A DNA stretch of 64,000 nt from Bacteroidales bacterium (GTDB lineage: Bacteria; Bacteroidota; Bacteroidia; Bacteroidales; JAADJA01): NCBI GenBank assembly GCA_020052415.1, contig JAGVPB010000065.1:62001-126000 (forward strand), given 5' to 3'. Positions 50,071 to 60,700 of this stretch are shown piece after piece. The notes under the pieces were generated by a model. That model searched no databases. It saw nothing but the letters and a program-made list of their open reading frames with translations, and had not been told where the DNA came from. Made by a program: the position numbers and the translations under genes. Numbering within the stretch: the first letter of the stretch is position 1; each line of letters starts with the position of its first letter.

Positions 50071-51309
50071 CTATCTTCCGAATAAAACTTTAAGATAGAG
50101 TGAAGGATCTTTGAGCCGCTTCCGCACTTCCAGGTCTGTCATTGCAAGGCCTAGCCTTTCCTGCAGGGTCTTACTCTTTAAACCCTTATTAACCATCATA
50201 TTGAACAGCCAGGGAAACCGGATAAACCTTGGAATCCTGCTGCTGATATAAAGCTCATGGCCGATGCGTTTATATAGATCAACATCATACTGCCGCATAA
50301 ATTCCGATGAAAAATTCTTATTTTCTATTGAACGCCGTGCCTGTTCCGCTGCATACATTCCACTGATGGCTGCATGCCCAACACCTTCACCGGTCACCGG
50401 ATCAATCAGGCTGGCAGCATCTCCGGCAAGCATAAAGTGATCTCCCGAAAGCTTTCTTTTCCCGTCCCATAACGGAAGGTTGTATGCCTGTACTTTTGAG
50501 ATCATCTCAGCATTTTTAAATCGTTCCTTCAGATAAGGTATCCGTTCGATACTTTCAAGCATTTTATCCTTTAAATTCAGCTTCCTGCGGCTTATCCTGT
50601 ATTGATCAAGGCCGATACCAACATTTGCTGTATCGCCCGGTAACGGAAATATCCAGAAATATCCGGGCAGGATGTCTTTCAGAAAATGAAGCTCAACATA
50701 GTTTTTTTCATGAAATCCGGTAACACCTTTGTAATAAGCCTTAAGGCCGGTCATGGTATTCTTTTTATTTTTTTCCAGTCCTCCGGGATTTTTTGCAAAT
50801 TTCGAATTTGCGCCATCTGCAAATATTACCAAACGGGATTCAATTTTTTCACCGTCAGAGGTAGAAAGTCTAATTCCGCTTTTTGTTTTTTCAAATCCTG
50901 TAATTTCGGTAGCTTCCCGTAAATCAACCTCCTTCTTAGTCCGGACTTCGTCAATCATGAACCGGTCAAAATCAAATCTTTTTCCTGTAAAGCCCGGCGA
51001 CAGTCCAGGCTGGAGTAAGCCGTTATCTGCAAATGGAATATCAAGGTATTTATGATTTGGAGCTGCGATGCGAATTCCATAAGAAGGCAGGATAAAAGGT
51101 TGTTCTGACAATCGCTTTAGCAAATTACCGTCGAGTTCGCTGAGAATGGTTAAAACCCAGCCACTGATGCCATCGCCGCAGATTTTATCGCGCGGAAATT
51201 TCGCTTTATCGAATAAAGTACAAGGAATACCATTTTTAGCAAGGAATAAGGCAGCAAATGAACCCGCCGGCCCGGCTCCTACAATACAAATATCCGTTTT
51301 ATTCATCAC
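50071..51309 (-). CDS. Geranylgeranyl reductase-family FAD oxidoreductase
   Basis: DICIVGAGPAGSFAALFLAKNGIPCTLFDKAKFPRDKICGDGISGWV; MLAGDAASLIDPVTGEGVGHA. Confidence 0.9.
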   Translation of the reverse strand: MMNKTDICIVGAGPAGSFAALFLAKNGIPCTLFDKAKFPRDKICGDGISGWVLTILSELDGNLLKRLSEQPFILPSYGIRIAAPNHKYLDIPFADNGLLQPGLSPGFTGKRFDFDRFMIDEVRTKKEVDLREATEITGFEKTKSGIRLSTSDGEKIESRLVIFADGANSKFAKNPGGLEKNKKNTMTGLKAYYKGVTGFHEKNYVELHFLKDILPGYFWIFPLPGDTANVGIGLDQYRISRRKLNLKDKMLESIERIPYLKERFKNAEMISKVQAYNLPLWDGKRKLSGDHFMLAGDAASLIDPVTGEGVGHAAISGMYAAEQARRSIENKNFSSEFMRQYDVDLYKRIGHELYISSRIPRFIRFPWLFNMMVNKGLKSKTLQERLGLAMTDLEVRKRLKDPSLYLKVLFGR

Positions 51310-51489
51310 AGGTTATTTCAGGGTCAAAGATATATGTTATCATTGAAATTTTTAACAGCTATAAAACCAGGCTTTTCAAACTAAATCATTTGATTGTTGT
51401 TTAAGCTCTTGTTTTATGAAACATTGTATCTTTGCAGCCCGTATTTAATTTTCCGAAACAGGAAAAAATAATATCAGAAAAAGTACTCA

Positions 51490-52851
51490 ATGAAAGAAAA
51501 AAAAATAATCTGCGGATTTTCAAAGCTATCCAAAGAACAAAAACTACAGTTGATTGCTGAACATTTTGAAAATCCTGATGAATCCGTCAATGAACTAAAA
51601 AGCTTTTTGCATTCTGACCAAAACAAACAACAACTATTTGATGATTTCAGTGAGAACACCATCACGAATTTTTACTTTCCCTATGGAATTGCTCCCAATT
51701 TTATCATTGATGGCAAGGTTTACCATGTGCCTATGGTAATTGAGGAAAGCTCTGTCGTGGCTGCTGCATCAAAAAGTGCTAAATTCTGGTCCGACCGCGG
51801 CGGGTTTCATACCGAAGTAATTTCAACAACCAAAATCGGCCAGGTGCATTTTATCTGGAAAGGAAATACAGATAAGCTTAAAACCCTGATGCCCGATCTG
51901 AAAGACCGTTTGCTCGACCGCACCCGGTACATCACCCATAACATGCGAAACAGGGGTGGAGGAATTCTGGATATTGAACTCATAGATAAGTCAAATGAAA
52001 TTCAGGATTATTTTCAATTGAAAGTATCCTTCGAAACAGTGGATTCGATGGGCGCCAACTTTATCAACACCTGCCTCGAAGAATTTACTTCAGAGCTAAA
52101 GGATTTTTTCATGGATAGCCCGTTTTTTACCGGTGAGGAAAGAAACTGTGAAGTGATTATGGCCATTCTTTCAAATTATACACCCGATTGCCTTGTGAAA
52201 TCATCAATTGAATGTCCTGTTTCTGCACTTGGAACTTTTGATGAAAATATGACGGCTGAAAAGTTCGCATGGAAGTTTGAAAAAGCAGTTCAGATAGCAA
52301 AAGTTGATACCAACAGGGCAACGACTCATAATAAAGGTATTTTCAATGGCATTGATGCTGTTGCACTTGCAACCGGTAATGATTTCAGGGCTATTGAAGC
52401 ATGCGGACATACATACGCAGCAAAGGATGGGAAATACAGGAGCCTGACCGATATTAACCTTGAAAATGGAATGTTCCGGTATTCGCTTACAGTACCGCTT
52501 TCTTTGGGAACTGTAGGAGGCTTGACTGCATTGCACCCGATTGCAAAAAAATCGCTTGAGTTGTTAGGAAATCCGGGAGCTGAAGAATTGATGAGGATTG
52601 CCGCGACTGTTGGGTTAGCTAATAATTTTGGCGCCATAAAATCGCTTGTGACCAAAGGCATTCAAAAAGGCCACATGAAAATGCACCTGCTGAATATTCT
52701 CAACCAGTTCGAAGCTACTGATCCCGAAAAAGAACAGGCAAAATTATTCTTCGAAGATGAAAAAGTTTCCTACAATTCTGTAGAGACCTTTCTTAAAAAC
52801 ATGAGAGAGCCTGCAATTGCCAAAAAAGCAATGCTGGCAAATAAAGAATGA
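51490..52851 (+). CDS. mvaA: Hydroxymethylglutaryl-CoA reductase (class II type)
   Basis: VPMVIEESSVVAAASKSAKFWSDRGGFHTEV...MGANFINTCLE; LSLGTVGGLTALHPIAKKSLELLG. Confidence 0.94.
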   Translation: MKEKKIICGFSKLSKEQKLQLIAEHFENPDESVNELKSFLHSDQNKQQLFDDFSENTITNFYFPYGIAPNFIIDGKVYHVPMVIEESSVVAAASKSAKFWSDRGGFHTEVISTTKIGQVHFIWKGNTDKLKTLMPDLKDRLLDRTRYITHNMRNRGGGILDIELIDKSNEIQDYFQLKVSFETVDSMGANFINTCLEEFTSELKDFFMDSPFFTGEERNCEVIMAILSNYTPDCLVKSSIECPVSALGTFDENMTAEKFAWKFEKAVQIAKVDTNRATTHNKGIFNGIDAVALATGNDFRAIEACGHTYAAKDGKYRSLTDINLENGMFRYSLTVPLSLGTVGGLTALHPIAKKSLELLGNPGAEELMRIAATVGLANNFGAIKSLVTKGIQKGHMKMHLLNILNQFEATDPEKEQAKLFFEDEKVSYNSVETFLKNMREPAIAKKAMLANKE

Positions 52852-53765
52852 AGTTTTATTCTCACGGCAAATTACTCATTTCAGGAGAATACCTGGTACT
52901 TAAAGGGGCTATATCGCTCGCTGCCCCTGTGAATTTCGGTCAGACTTTGGAGGTTAAGGTATCTGATGACAATTCATTACTCACCTGGGAAAGCTATGAA
53001 TATGACAAGCTATGGTTCAAAGCTCAATTCCACATTCCTACACTTAAAATTATTTATTCGTCTGAACCCAGGACAGCCGATCGGCTTGGAAGAATTTTAA
53101 AGGCGACTGGACAGTTAAATCCTGGATTTTTTGAAAAGCATGGCGGAGTAAAAATTGAGGTTAGAACCGGCTTTGATCTTTTGTGGGGATTGGGAAGCAG
53201 TTCAGGGCTCATCTCGAATATTGCATTATGGGCAGAAGTAAGTCCTTTTGCTTTACACAAAAAAGTATCACAGGGTTCAGGATATGATGTTGTTTGTGCA
53301 CAGGAAGACGGACCGGTGTTTTTTAAGATTCAGGAAGAAAGTTATGATGTTCAGAAGGTAGATTTTAATCCGTCTTTCAGCGACAGGATTTATTTTATTT
53401 ACCTGGGCAACAAGCAAAATTCGGATGAAAGTGTAAATGAATTCTATTCCCGAAAGGTAAATGTCAGAAATGAAATCGAGATCGTTTCAAAACTTAGTCA
53501 GGAAATAGCTTTTGCAGAAAACCTTTACGATTTTGAGAAGGCCGTTAGAGAACATGAAAAATTATTATCTTCAGTTTTACAGCAAAAGAAATTAAAAGAA
53601 GAACGTTTCAGCGATCTTGACGGAGAGGTAAAATCATTGGGGGCCTGGGGCGGTGACTTCGCGATGCTTACCTGGCACCGTTCAAAGCAGGAATTAATAA
53701 AATACCTGGAATCGAAAAAAATTCAAACAGTATTTACTTTTCAGGAACTCGTCAAAATAAGGTGA
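52848..53765 (+). CDS. GHMP-family kinase (candidate phosphomevalonate kinase)
   Basis: MKFYSHGKLLISGEYLVLKGAISLAAPVNFGQ; LLWGLGSSSGLISNIALWA; QGSGYDVVCA; lies between mvaA and mvaD. Confidence 0.8.
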   Translation: MKFYSHGKLLISGEYLVLKGAISLAAPVNFGQTLEVKVSDDNSLLTWESYEYDKLWFKAQFHIPTLKIIYSSEPRTADRLGRILKATGQLNPGFFEKHGGVKIEVRTGFDLLWGLGSSSGLISNIALWAEVSPFALHKKVSQGSGYDVVCAQEDGPVFFKIQEESYDVQKVDFNPSFSDRIYFIYLGNKQNSDESVNEFYSRKVNVRNEIEIVSKLSQEIAFAENLYDFEKAVREHEKLLSSVLQQKKLKEERFSDLDGEVKSLGAWGGDFAMLTWHRSKQELIKYLESKKIQTVFTFQELVKIR

Positions 53766-54880
53766 CCTTAGCGCAGAAATATGAGAATGAAGCCGGGAAA
53801 CTCACTGGTATCAGTCCATCCGTAAGTCCCGGATCAGTGGCCTGGCGAAGCCCGTCGAATATTGCCCTTATCAAATACTGGGGCAAACGGGATTTCCAGC
53901 TTCCGCAAAATCCATCTCTAAGTTTTGTATTGGAAGAATCCTTCACTGAAACCAGTGTGGAATACAGGTATAGGGGTAATAACGGAAATACAGGGTCAGG
54001 AAATTTGAAGGTTGATTTTATGTTTGAAGGGCAACCCAATTTTGTATTCGATTTAAGGATCAATGCTTTTCTCCAGAAAGTGGCTGAATTTCTACCTTTT
54101 ATCAGTCATTTTGAATTTAAAATTGAGAGCAGGAATTCATTTCCGCATTCATCGGGCATTGCATCATCGGCTTCGGCAATGAGTTCACTGGCGCTGTGCC
54201 TTGTTTCGATTGAAAAAGATCTATTCGGAACCCTGAAAAATGATAAAGATTTTTTCACCAAAGCTTCATTTATTGCCAGGCTTGGGTCAGGAAGTGCTGC
54301 ACGTTCGGTTTATGGAGATTGGTCGGTGTGGGGGAAAAATAAATTAATCAGAGGTTCAACGGATGAAGCTGCAGTAAATGTGAACAACGAATTAAAGCCG
54401 GTGTTTAAGAGTCTGGCAGATGCTATTCTGATCGTTGATTCAGGAAAAAAAGAAGTAAGCAGCAGTCAGGGACATAAAACTATGGATGGCCATCCTTTTG
54501 CATCAGCCCGATACAGACAGGCCCGGGAAAATCTGGAGAAATTAATAAATGCAATGGTTATCGGCGATGAGCAATCATTTATCAGTGTGGTTGAAAACGA
54601 AGCCTTAAGCCTTCATGCAATGATGATTTCAGGTAATGTCGGATATTCATTGTTAAAAGAGGCAACCTGGAACATTATCGGCAGAATCAGGGAATTCAGG
54701 ATGAAAAGCGGGCTGTTTTTAGCTTTTACACTGGATGCAGGTCCAAATGTTCATCTGTTATATCAGCTAAAAGATGCAGAAGCAATAAAACCATTTATCT
54801 TCTCAGAGCTTTTAAGCTTGTGTGAGAACAAACATTGGATAGATGACCGGATCGGAAAAGGGCCGGAAAGGTTATTCTGA
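53762..54880 (+). CDS. mvaD: Diphosphomevalonate decarboxylase
   Basis: VAWRSPSNIALIKYWGKRDFQLPQNPSLSFVL; SFPHSSGIASSASAMSSLALCL; ARLGSGSAARSVYGDWSVWG; GTG start overlapping upstream stop. Confidence 0.95.
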   Translation: MTLAQKYENEAGKLTGISPSVSPGSVAWRSPSNIALIKYWGKRDFQLPQNPSLSFVLEESFTETSVEYRYRGNNGNTGSGNLKVDFMFEGQPNFVFDLRINAFLQKVAEFLPFISHFEFKIESRNSFPHSSGIASSASAMSSLALCLVSIEKDLFGTLKNDKDFFTKASFIARLGSGSAARSVYGDWSVWGKNKLIRGSTDEAAVNVNNELKPVFKSLADAILIVDSGKKEVSSSQGHKTMDGHPFASARYRQARENLEKLINAMVIGDEQSFISVVENEALSLHAMMISGNVGYSLLKEATWNIIGRIREFRMKSGLFLAFTLDAGPNVHLLYQLKDAEAIKPFIFSELLSLCENKHWIDDRIGKGPERLF

Positions 54881-55045
54881 ATTTAATTACAGAACCGGTT
54901 GAATAAAGAATATTTAAAAAAGAATAGAAGTTCAGTGATCAGGTCATGATTAAAAAAAAATGATAATTTCGCGGTCGCATAAAAATCGGGCATTGTACCC
55001 ACTCAGAAATGATCAGGAATTAAGATAAAACTGGAATGCAGGTAA

Positions 55046-56029
55046 ATGGGAAAACCATTAAACGATATATTTTACGGTAAAATAATTCTGTTCGGAGAAT
55101 ACGGGATCATTTTTGATTCCTGGGCTCTGACTATCCCCTTTACTCATTTTCATGGAGAACTGAGTTTCAATAATGAAAATGAAAGATATAAATACACAGA
55201 TTACGATTTTGCGGTAAATTCGAATTTGCAGCTAAGGGAATTTGCAGAAAAACTTGCAGGCCTGAAAGCCAAAGGAAAGCTTCCCGTTAACATCAATCTT
55301 GATGCTTTCAAACGCGACCTTAACAAGGGATTGTACTTTGAATCATCTATTCCGCAGGGATTTGGATTGGGCAGTTCAGGAGCGCTGGTAGCTGCGATAT
55401 ACAGCCGTTATGCGAACGACAGGATCGCAGGTGGCCGTTCGGTGAGCCAAAAAGATACACTGAAGCTGAAAGACATCTTTTCTGCAATGGAAAACCATTT
55501 CCATGGTCGCAGCTCAGGTATAGATCCTTTGAATTCCTATATAAAATTTCCATTGCTTATCACCTCCAAAACTCAGATTGAAACCGTAGGCATTCCGCGA
55601 AACAAATTCAATGGTGATTCTGCTATATTTCTTTTAAATACCGGACAGCCAGGGAAAACAGGACCCCTGGTGAATCATTTCATCAGCCGTTGTGATGACC
55701 CTGATTATTTCAGTGTGATAACCGATAAATATATTCCATTGAACAGTTTATGTATCAGGAACCTGATCGGCGGGGAATTAAAAAATTTCTTTGAGAACCT
55801 CTCGAAACTTTCGGAACTGCAGTACGAATATTTCGATTCCATGATCCCCGAAAACTACAAACCGGCGTGGAAGGAAGGATTGGAATCCGGCAAATTCAAG
55901 CTGAAGCTTTGCGGTTCAGGCGGTGGAGGATACCTGCTTGGATTTACCACTAACCTCCCCGAAGCGCAGCAATATTTTAAAAAGAAGCAGGTTGAATTCG
56001 TGACTGTTTATAAGAGCAGCAGGGCATAA
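55046..56029 (+). CDS. Mevalonate kinase (GHMP)
   Basis: GKIILFGEYGIIFDSWALTIPF; IPQGFGLGSSGALVAAIY; FHGRSSGIDPLNSY; KLCGSGGGGYLLGF. Confidence 0.88.
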   Translation: MGKPLNDIFYGKIILFGEYGIIFDSWALTIPFTHFHGELSFNNENERYKYTDYDFAVNSNLQLREFAEKLAGLKAKGKLPVNINLDAFKRDLNKGLYFESSIPQGFGLGSSGALVAAIYSRYANDRIAGGRSVSQKDTLKLKDIFSAMENHFHGRSSGIDPLNSYIKFPLLITSKTQIETVGIPRNKFNGDSAIFLLNTGQPGKTGPLVNHFISRCDDPDYFSVITDKYIPLNSLCIRNLIGGELKNFFENLSKLSELQYEYFDSMIPENYKPAWKEGLESGKFKLKLCGSGGGGYLLGFTTNLPEAQQYFKKKQVEFVTVYKSSRA

Positions 56030-56066
56030 TCATTTTATCATATAACAAGTTGAAGATTGAATAATC

Positions 56067-57653
56067 TTATTTAATCACAAACCTCCCCGTACCCGCCACC
56101 TTCCCATCGCTCTTCACCACCGCAAAATACAACCCTTTCGCCCAGCCTTGCAGGTCTATCCTCGTCTCCTGCTGCCCTTTCCATATCTTTTCGCTGTGAA
56201 CCCTTTGCCCGTAAATGTTGTAGCACTCCAATAACATATTGTTATGATGATCGGTGTTTTGGAAGGCAAGGGTGATTTCGGTTTCGGCGGGGTTGGGGAA
56301 AGCAGTAATGGGGATAGTAGCAATAAAGGAATAGTATTCCTCCGGTGAAGGTATTTCCTCAGTGCCTGTCCATACAAGGCAATCCGATAAATCTATTGTG
56401 CCCGATTGTATGGGCTCCGGGCAAAGGCTGTCGTACGTGTATGTATTAGTATCGAATGGTACCGGCTGAAGGTCTTTATCTATTTTATAAAGGTAAATGT
56501 CCCTATCCCCATTAGCATTTTCCCATCCCATTGCATTTACAAAATTACCATCTGAGGATGTAATAAAATGCGCCCAACCTGTAGCATTTGGTGGCTCGCT
56601 GGATATATTATAAATTTGCGCATTTTTATCAAATATAACATCTGCAAATGGTAACGCGACACCGGGAGAAAAGGCAAGATAAAATAAGGATAAAAATAAT
56701 GAGTCATTAACTCTTTCTACTTCTGAAATATAATTAAAAAACACATTACTTCCTATTGAATCATTGGGAATTTGACTATAGCCTAATTCTTCACCATTTA
56801 TATTGTACAACATTATTAAAGTGTTTGTACTATTTGATTCAATTCGCCTTAACCCAACACCCATAAAAACTGAATCATTCAAAGGGATACTCTTATACGC
56901 ATCACCAAATACTGAATCCAATGCATAAAAAGGCAATATCCATTTTTCATTGAATATACTATCTATACCAATAAATAATGGGCGCAGGAATACGTGTAAG
57001 GTATCATCCGGGAAGGGCCAATAGCAGAATCCTGAAATGTAATACTCCTTATTATATTCCATTAAATCATAGGCATTTGGTTCAGTAATCCATGGATGAT
57101 TAATTTTAGTAGCATAAGGCTTTTTCCATAAATAATTTCCATCCTCACTTAAACACTCTAAAAATAAAACTTCAATTTCAGGATCATCATCATATTTAGT
57201 CATTAAAATGATTTCATTCTTTTCGTTCATAAGTATATCAATAGAATAGCCATGATAATAATCCATATCCACAAGAATCTTACACCATATTTCCTCGCTA
57301 CATGAGTCAAATTTGGTTACAAACGGCCAATTATTAATTCTACCACATACATACCTGTTGCCATCTTGATCTAATGTGGTTGCACGACTACTAACTTCAA
57401 AATCCTGATGAACAAGACTCTTATCCCATAAAACATCTCCATTGATGTTGGTTTTTACCTCCCATCCATACCAATTTGAATTAATATCATACCCCCCCTC
57501 AACGTAATAACCTTTGTCATAAAATTCTATCAATGATTTAGCTTCATCATATCTTCCATTAACACCAATATGAACCTCCCAATCCTGGTCTTGGGCACTT
57601 ATATTTAGTTTCGCTAGAATAATAAATATGGTAATTTGAACTATTGCTTTCAT
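56067..57653 (-). CDS. Secreted T9SS sorting-domain protein
   Basis: Signal peptide MKAIVQITIFIILAKLNISAQ; C-term ITAFPNPAETEITLAFQN...GLYFAVVKSDGKVAGTGRFVIK. Confidence 0.85.
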   Translation of the reverse strand: MKAIVQITIFIILAKLNISAQDQDWEVHIGVNGRYDEAKSLIEFYDKGYYVEGGYDINSNWYGWEVKTNINGDVLWDKSLVHQDFEVSSRATTLDQDGNRYVCGRINNWPFVTKFDSCSEEIWCKILVDMDYYHGYSIDILMNEKNEIILMTKYDDDPEIEVLFLECLSEDGNYLWKKPYATKINHPWITEPNAYDLMEYNKEYYISGFCYWPFPDDTLHVFLRPLFIGIDSIFNEKWILPFYALDSVFGDAYKSIPLNDSVFMGVGLRRIESNSTNTLIMLYNINGEELGYSQIPNDSIGSNVFFNYISEVERVNDSLFLSLFYLAFSPGVALPFADVIFDKNAQIYNISSEPPNATGWAHFITSSDGNFVNAMGWENANGDRDIYLYKIDKDLQPVPFDTNTYTYDSLCPEPIQSGTIDLSDCLVWTGTEEIPSPEEYYSFIATIPITAFPNPAETEITLAFQNTDHHNNMLLECYNIYGQRVHSEKIWKGQQETRIDLQGWAKGLYFAVVKSDGKVAGTGRFVIK

Positions 57654-57729
57654 ACTTTTTAGAACTTTTTTGCAAAAACGGAAGGAATTCAGAAAGATAA
57701 ATTTCCTGAATTCCCACGAATTTGAAATA

Positions 57730-60700
57730 TTAGTCAATAATAGTAAATTTAACAGTTTTCTTAGCCTTACTGTTTATCATCAGGGTTGCAACATACACTC
57801 CCGGTTTCCAGCCACGTGTATCAATTGTTACCTGGTCTTTAGGGTTAGTGGTCTGAACAGAAAAAATAGGTTTACCCGTTACATCAAAAATATTGATCTG
57901 ACCTGTGCTGAGGCTTTCAAGTTCATATTCAACGATGATATAATCTTTTGACGGATTTGGAACAACCTTAATTTTCAGATCTGATTGAGAATTAATTAAT
58001 GTATTGTACTCCTCCATTGACTTTGAAGATTTCAACAGATCAGGCATCAAGATTGGCTCTTCATATTGCATTTCACCAAAAGAAATAAGTATGTTACGTG
58101 CATAAACTGTTGCCAGCCCTGCGTCCTGCGCACTAATTGCCAATAATGCTTGGATATGAACGCTGTCAGGATGATTGCCATCAAGTAATGCTATTAACCC
58201 GTAAAGATTTATCATTTGCTGACGATCAATTTCTTCTTCAGAGGTCAGTTCAAATTGAACTGGGATGTTAACCAGAGCGTACTGACCCATGTCTACTGAT
58301 CCATGCTCTAAATGAAGAAATGCAAGATTATACTTCGAGTTAAGTTGATTATCATTTAAAAACAACTGAGTGATGCTATCATCAGATGTATTGTGATTTA
58401 AGGTATCTGCAAGAAAATACCTTGTGAGTGCATTGAAAGCAATTGATTTATCAATCTTGTATGCAGCCAGTTTTGATTCGGTCTGTTCCCGTACGGATAC
58501 AATGTTTTTTCCTTGCAGAATCTGTGCTTTCATATAATCGGGCAGGGGAGTCCATCGTTCATCTAACTTGTTCATCAATTCATTACTTTTTGCCGTGTTG
58601 GGATTTGCTACCATTACATCTCTGATCATAGCTCCAGGTAATACATTCTCTTTTTCAATGGCTGTGCTTACAACTGTATCCGACAGATAAGGTGATTTGC
58701 TGATTAATTCGCTGTAAACTTCCATTGCTTCTGGGGGTACGCTGTTATCAACTTCCGTTTGCAATTCATCGGTATTTCCACCATCCACAAGTAGAGATAA
58801 AATATTTTCTGTGGAATCGATTTTCTGTTCAGAAATAGTCATTTGATCTCTAATCTCTCCTGTTCCGGTTCCTCCACCGATACCAATTTCAGGAGTTGGA
58901 GGGCAGCCAATTTCTGTTGTCCAATCTGGATCAAATTCTACATCTTCAAGATGAACCGTTAATTCTGTAAAATCAACAGGCTTTACATTCCAATATAAAG
59001 GATCATAATTAGAAGGCCAATAATAAGTTATTGAGTTTCCCTCATTATTTATATCATCAAAATCGCCATTGGGTATCTCGTCATCTATATCAAAAAGATT
59101 ACCCGCCATATTTGATGGTATTGAGCCAATTGAACCCTGGTTGCTGGCTATTCCGGTTTGTTTATTCATCGGTTCGACTTCGTAAGTGATTACCTGGTCA
59201 AAGTTAGCGCTCAGAAAATTATTACATTTTAAAACCAAACCTGTCCCGTCTTTAGCCCGGTTTTCATTTTGTGCTTCAATTCCACATTGCAAACGATTAA
59301 AACGGTTAAGATAAATTTGATTCGGTTCACCACCGCTTCGATTAACTATTAAACCAACTCCAAAATTTTCATTGCCAATCCATTTGCCAATAAATTCATT
59401 ATCCTCAACCCAGTAACGCGAACAATGATCCAAATACATTCCATATCCACCATTAATTTCCCATGGAGTATAAATTTCAAAATAATTTGATGTGGTTCGG
59501 CTGTAATTTATCCCGCTCTGGTAAAGCCCACGGTAATTATGAATAAAATTAGTATGGCGTATATCGGGATGTCTGTTCATACCATTCCCGGTAGCATAAA
59601 TACCGTAGTTAAGTTTATTAAATTCACCATTCAGCCACGTATCATTTTCATACCTGCCTTCAATTGAATATTGCGAATTGTAGCTATAAATACCCCCGCC
59701 CGTATAGTTTGTGCTGGATTCATTACTAAATCTGCAATAATTGAATTTTGTTACATTCAATTCCGACATCCTCACAAAATAATCCGGCCCGGTGAGTCCC
59801 TCATAAAAATCATCGGTCACAAAATCACAATTACTAAAGAAGCTTGTGCTCTGATGGGTTAATCCGGTTGCAGGATATTTATAAAAAATAACGGCATTTT
59901 TATTGTTCCTGAATTCGGAATTGGATGATTGAACAATTCCACCCGAAAAATTAAGATCAATGATCTCTCCCTCACCCTGGTCATCAATGACCTTGACCGT
60001 TCTGACAGCCGCTAACGCATGTTCGATGAGTGTTCCGTTCACTATGAGAACTTTACCCTGGTTGCCCAATGAGTGTGAAAGATTCGGATTACCCCAAACT
60101 TCAACACCCTTCCACATTTCTCCGCAGGTATTTGTAAGATACGCTCCGTTCAAAATAAGTTGCCCCCCTCTTTCTACTACTAATTTTCCATTGGCTGTAA
60201 ATGCTACTTTACCGTTTATAGTCAAAGTTTTTCCATCAGGAATATGAACAGGGTTCAGAATTACCCGATAACCATCCCAGGTTTCATTTGTTGTTATCAC
60301 CGGGGGATTATCCCATCCTAACGGTAAATCTGTTTCCCATATTCCTCTGCCATAAGTTCCAGCAACAATTTTACCGGTGCAGTAATTTATCTTTAAATAA
60401 CTTGCAGGAACATTTGGAATTCCGGGTTTATATAGCTTCCAAATATTCGAACCATCTTCAAGATAAAAAACACCATGCAAGCCGTTGGCAAATAATCCAC
60501 GATTTGTTCCATGTAAATGCTCCAGTGATGTTATACCAGTATTACAGGGTGCAATATTAAATGTCAGATCAGTCCACTCTGTACCGTTAAATTCCAAAAT
60601 TTTATAGTCTGATTCCTGATTATAACAAACCCAAATTCTGTCAGGATTTTCATAATCAACAATTATGTCACCCATCCAGCCTAACGCTCCTCCCTGTGGT

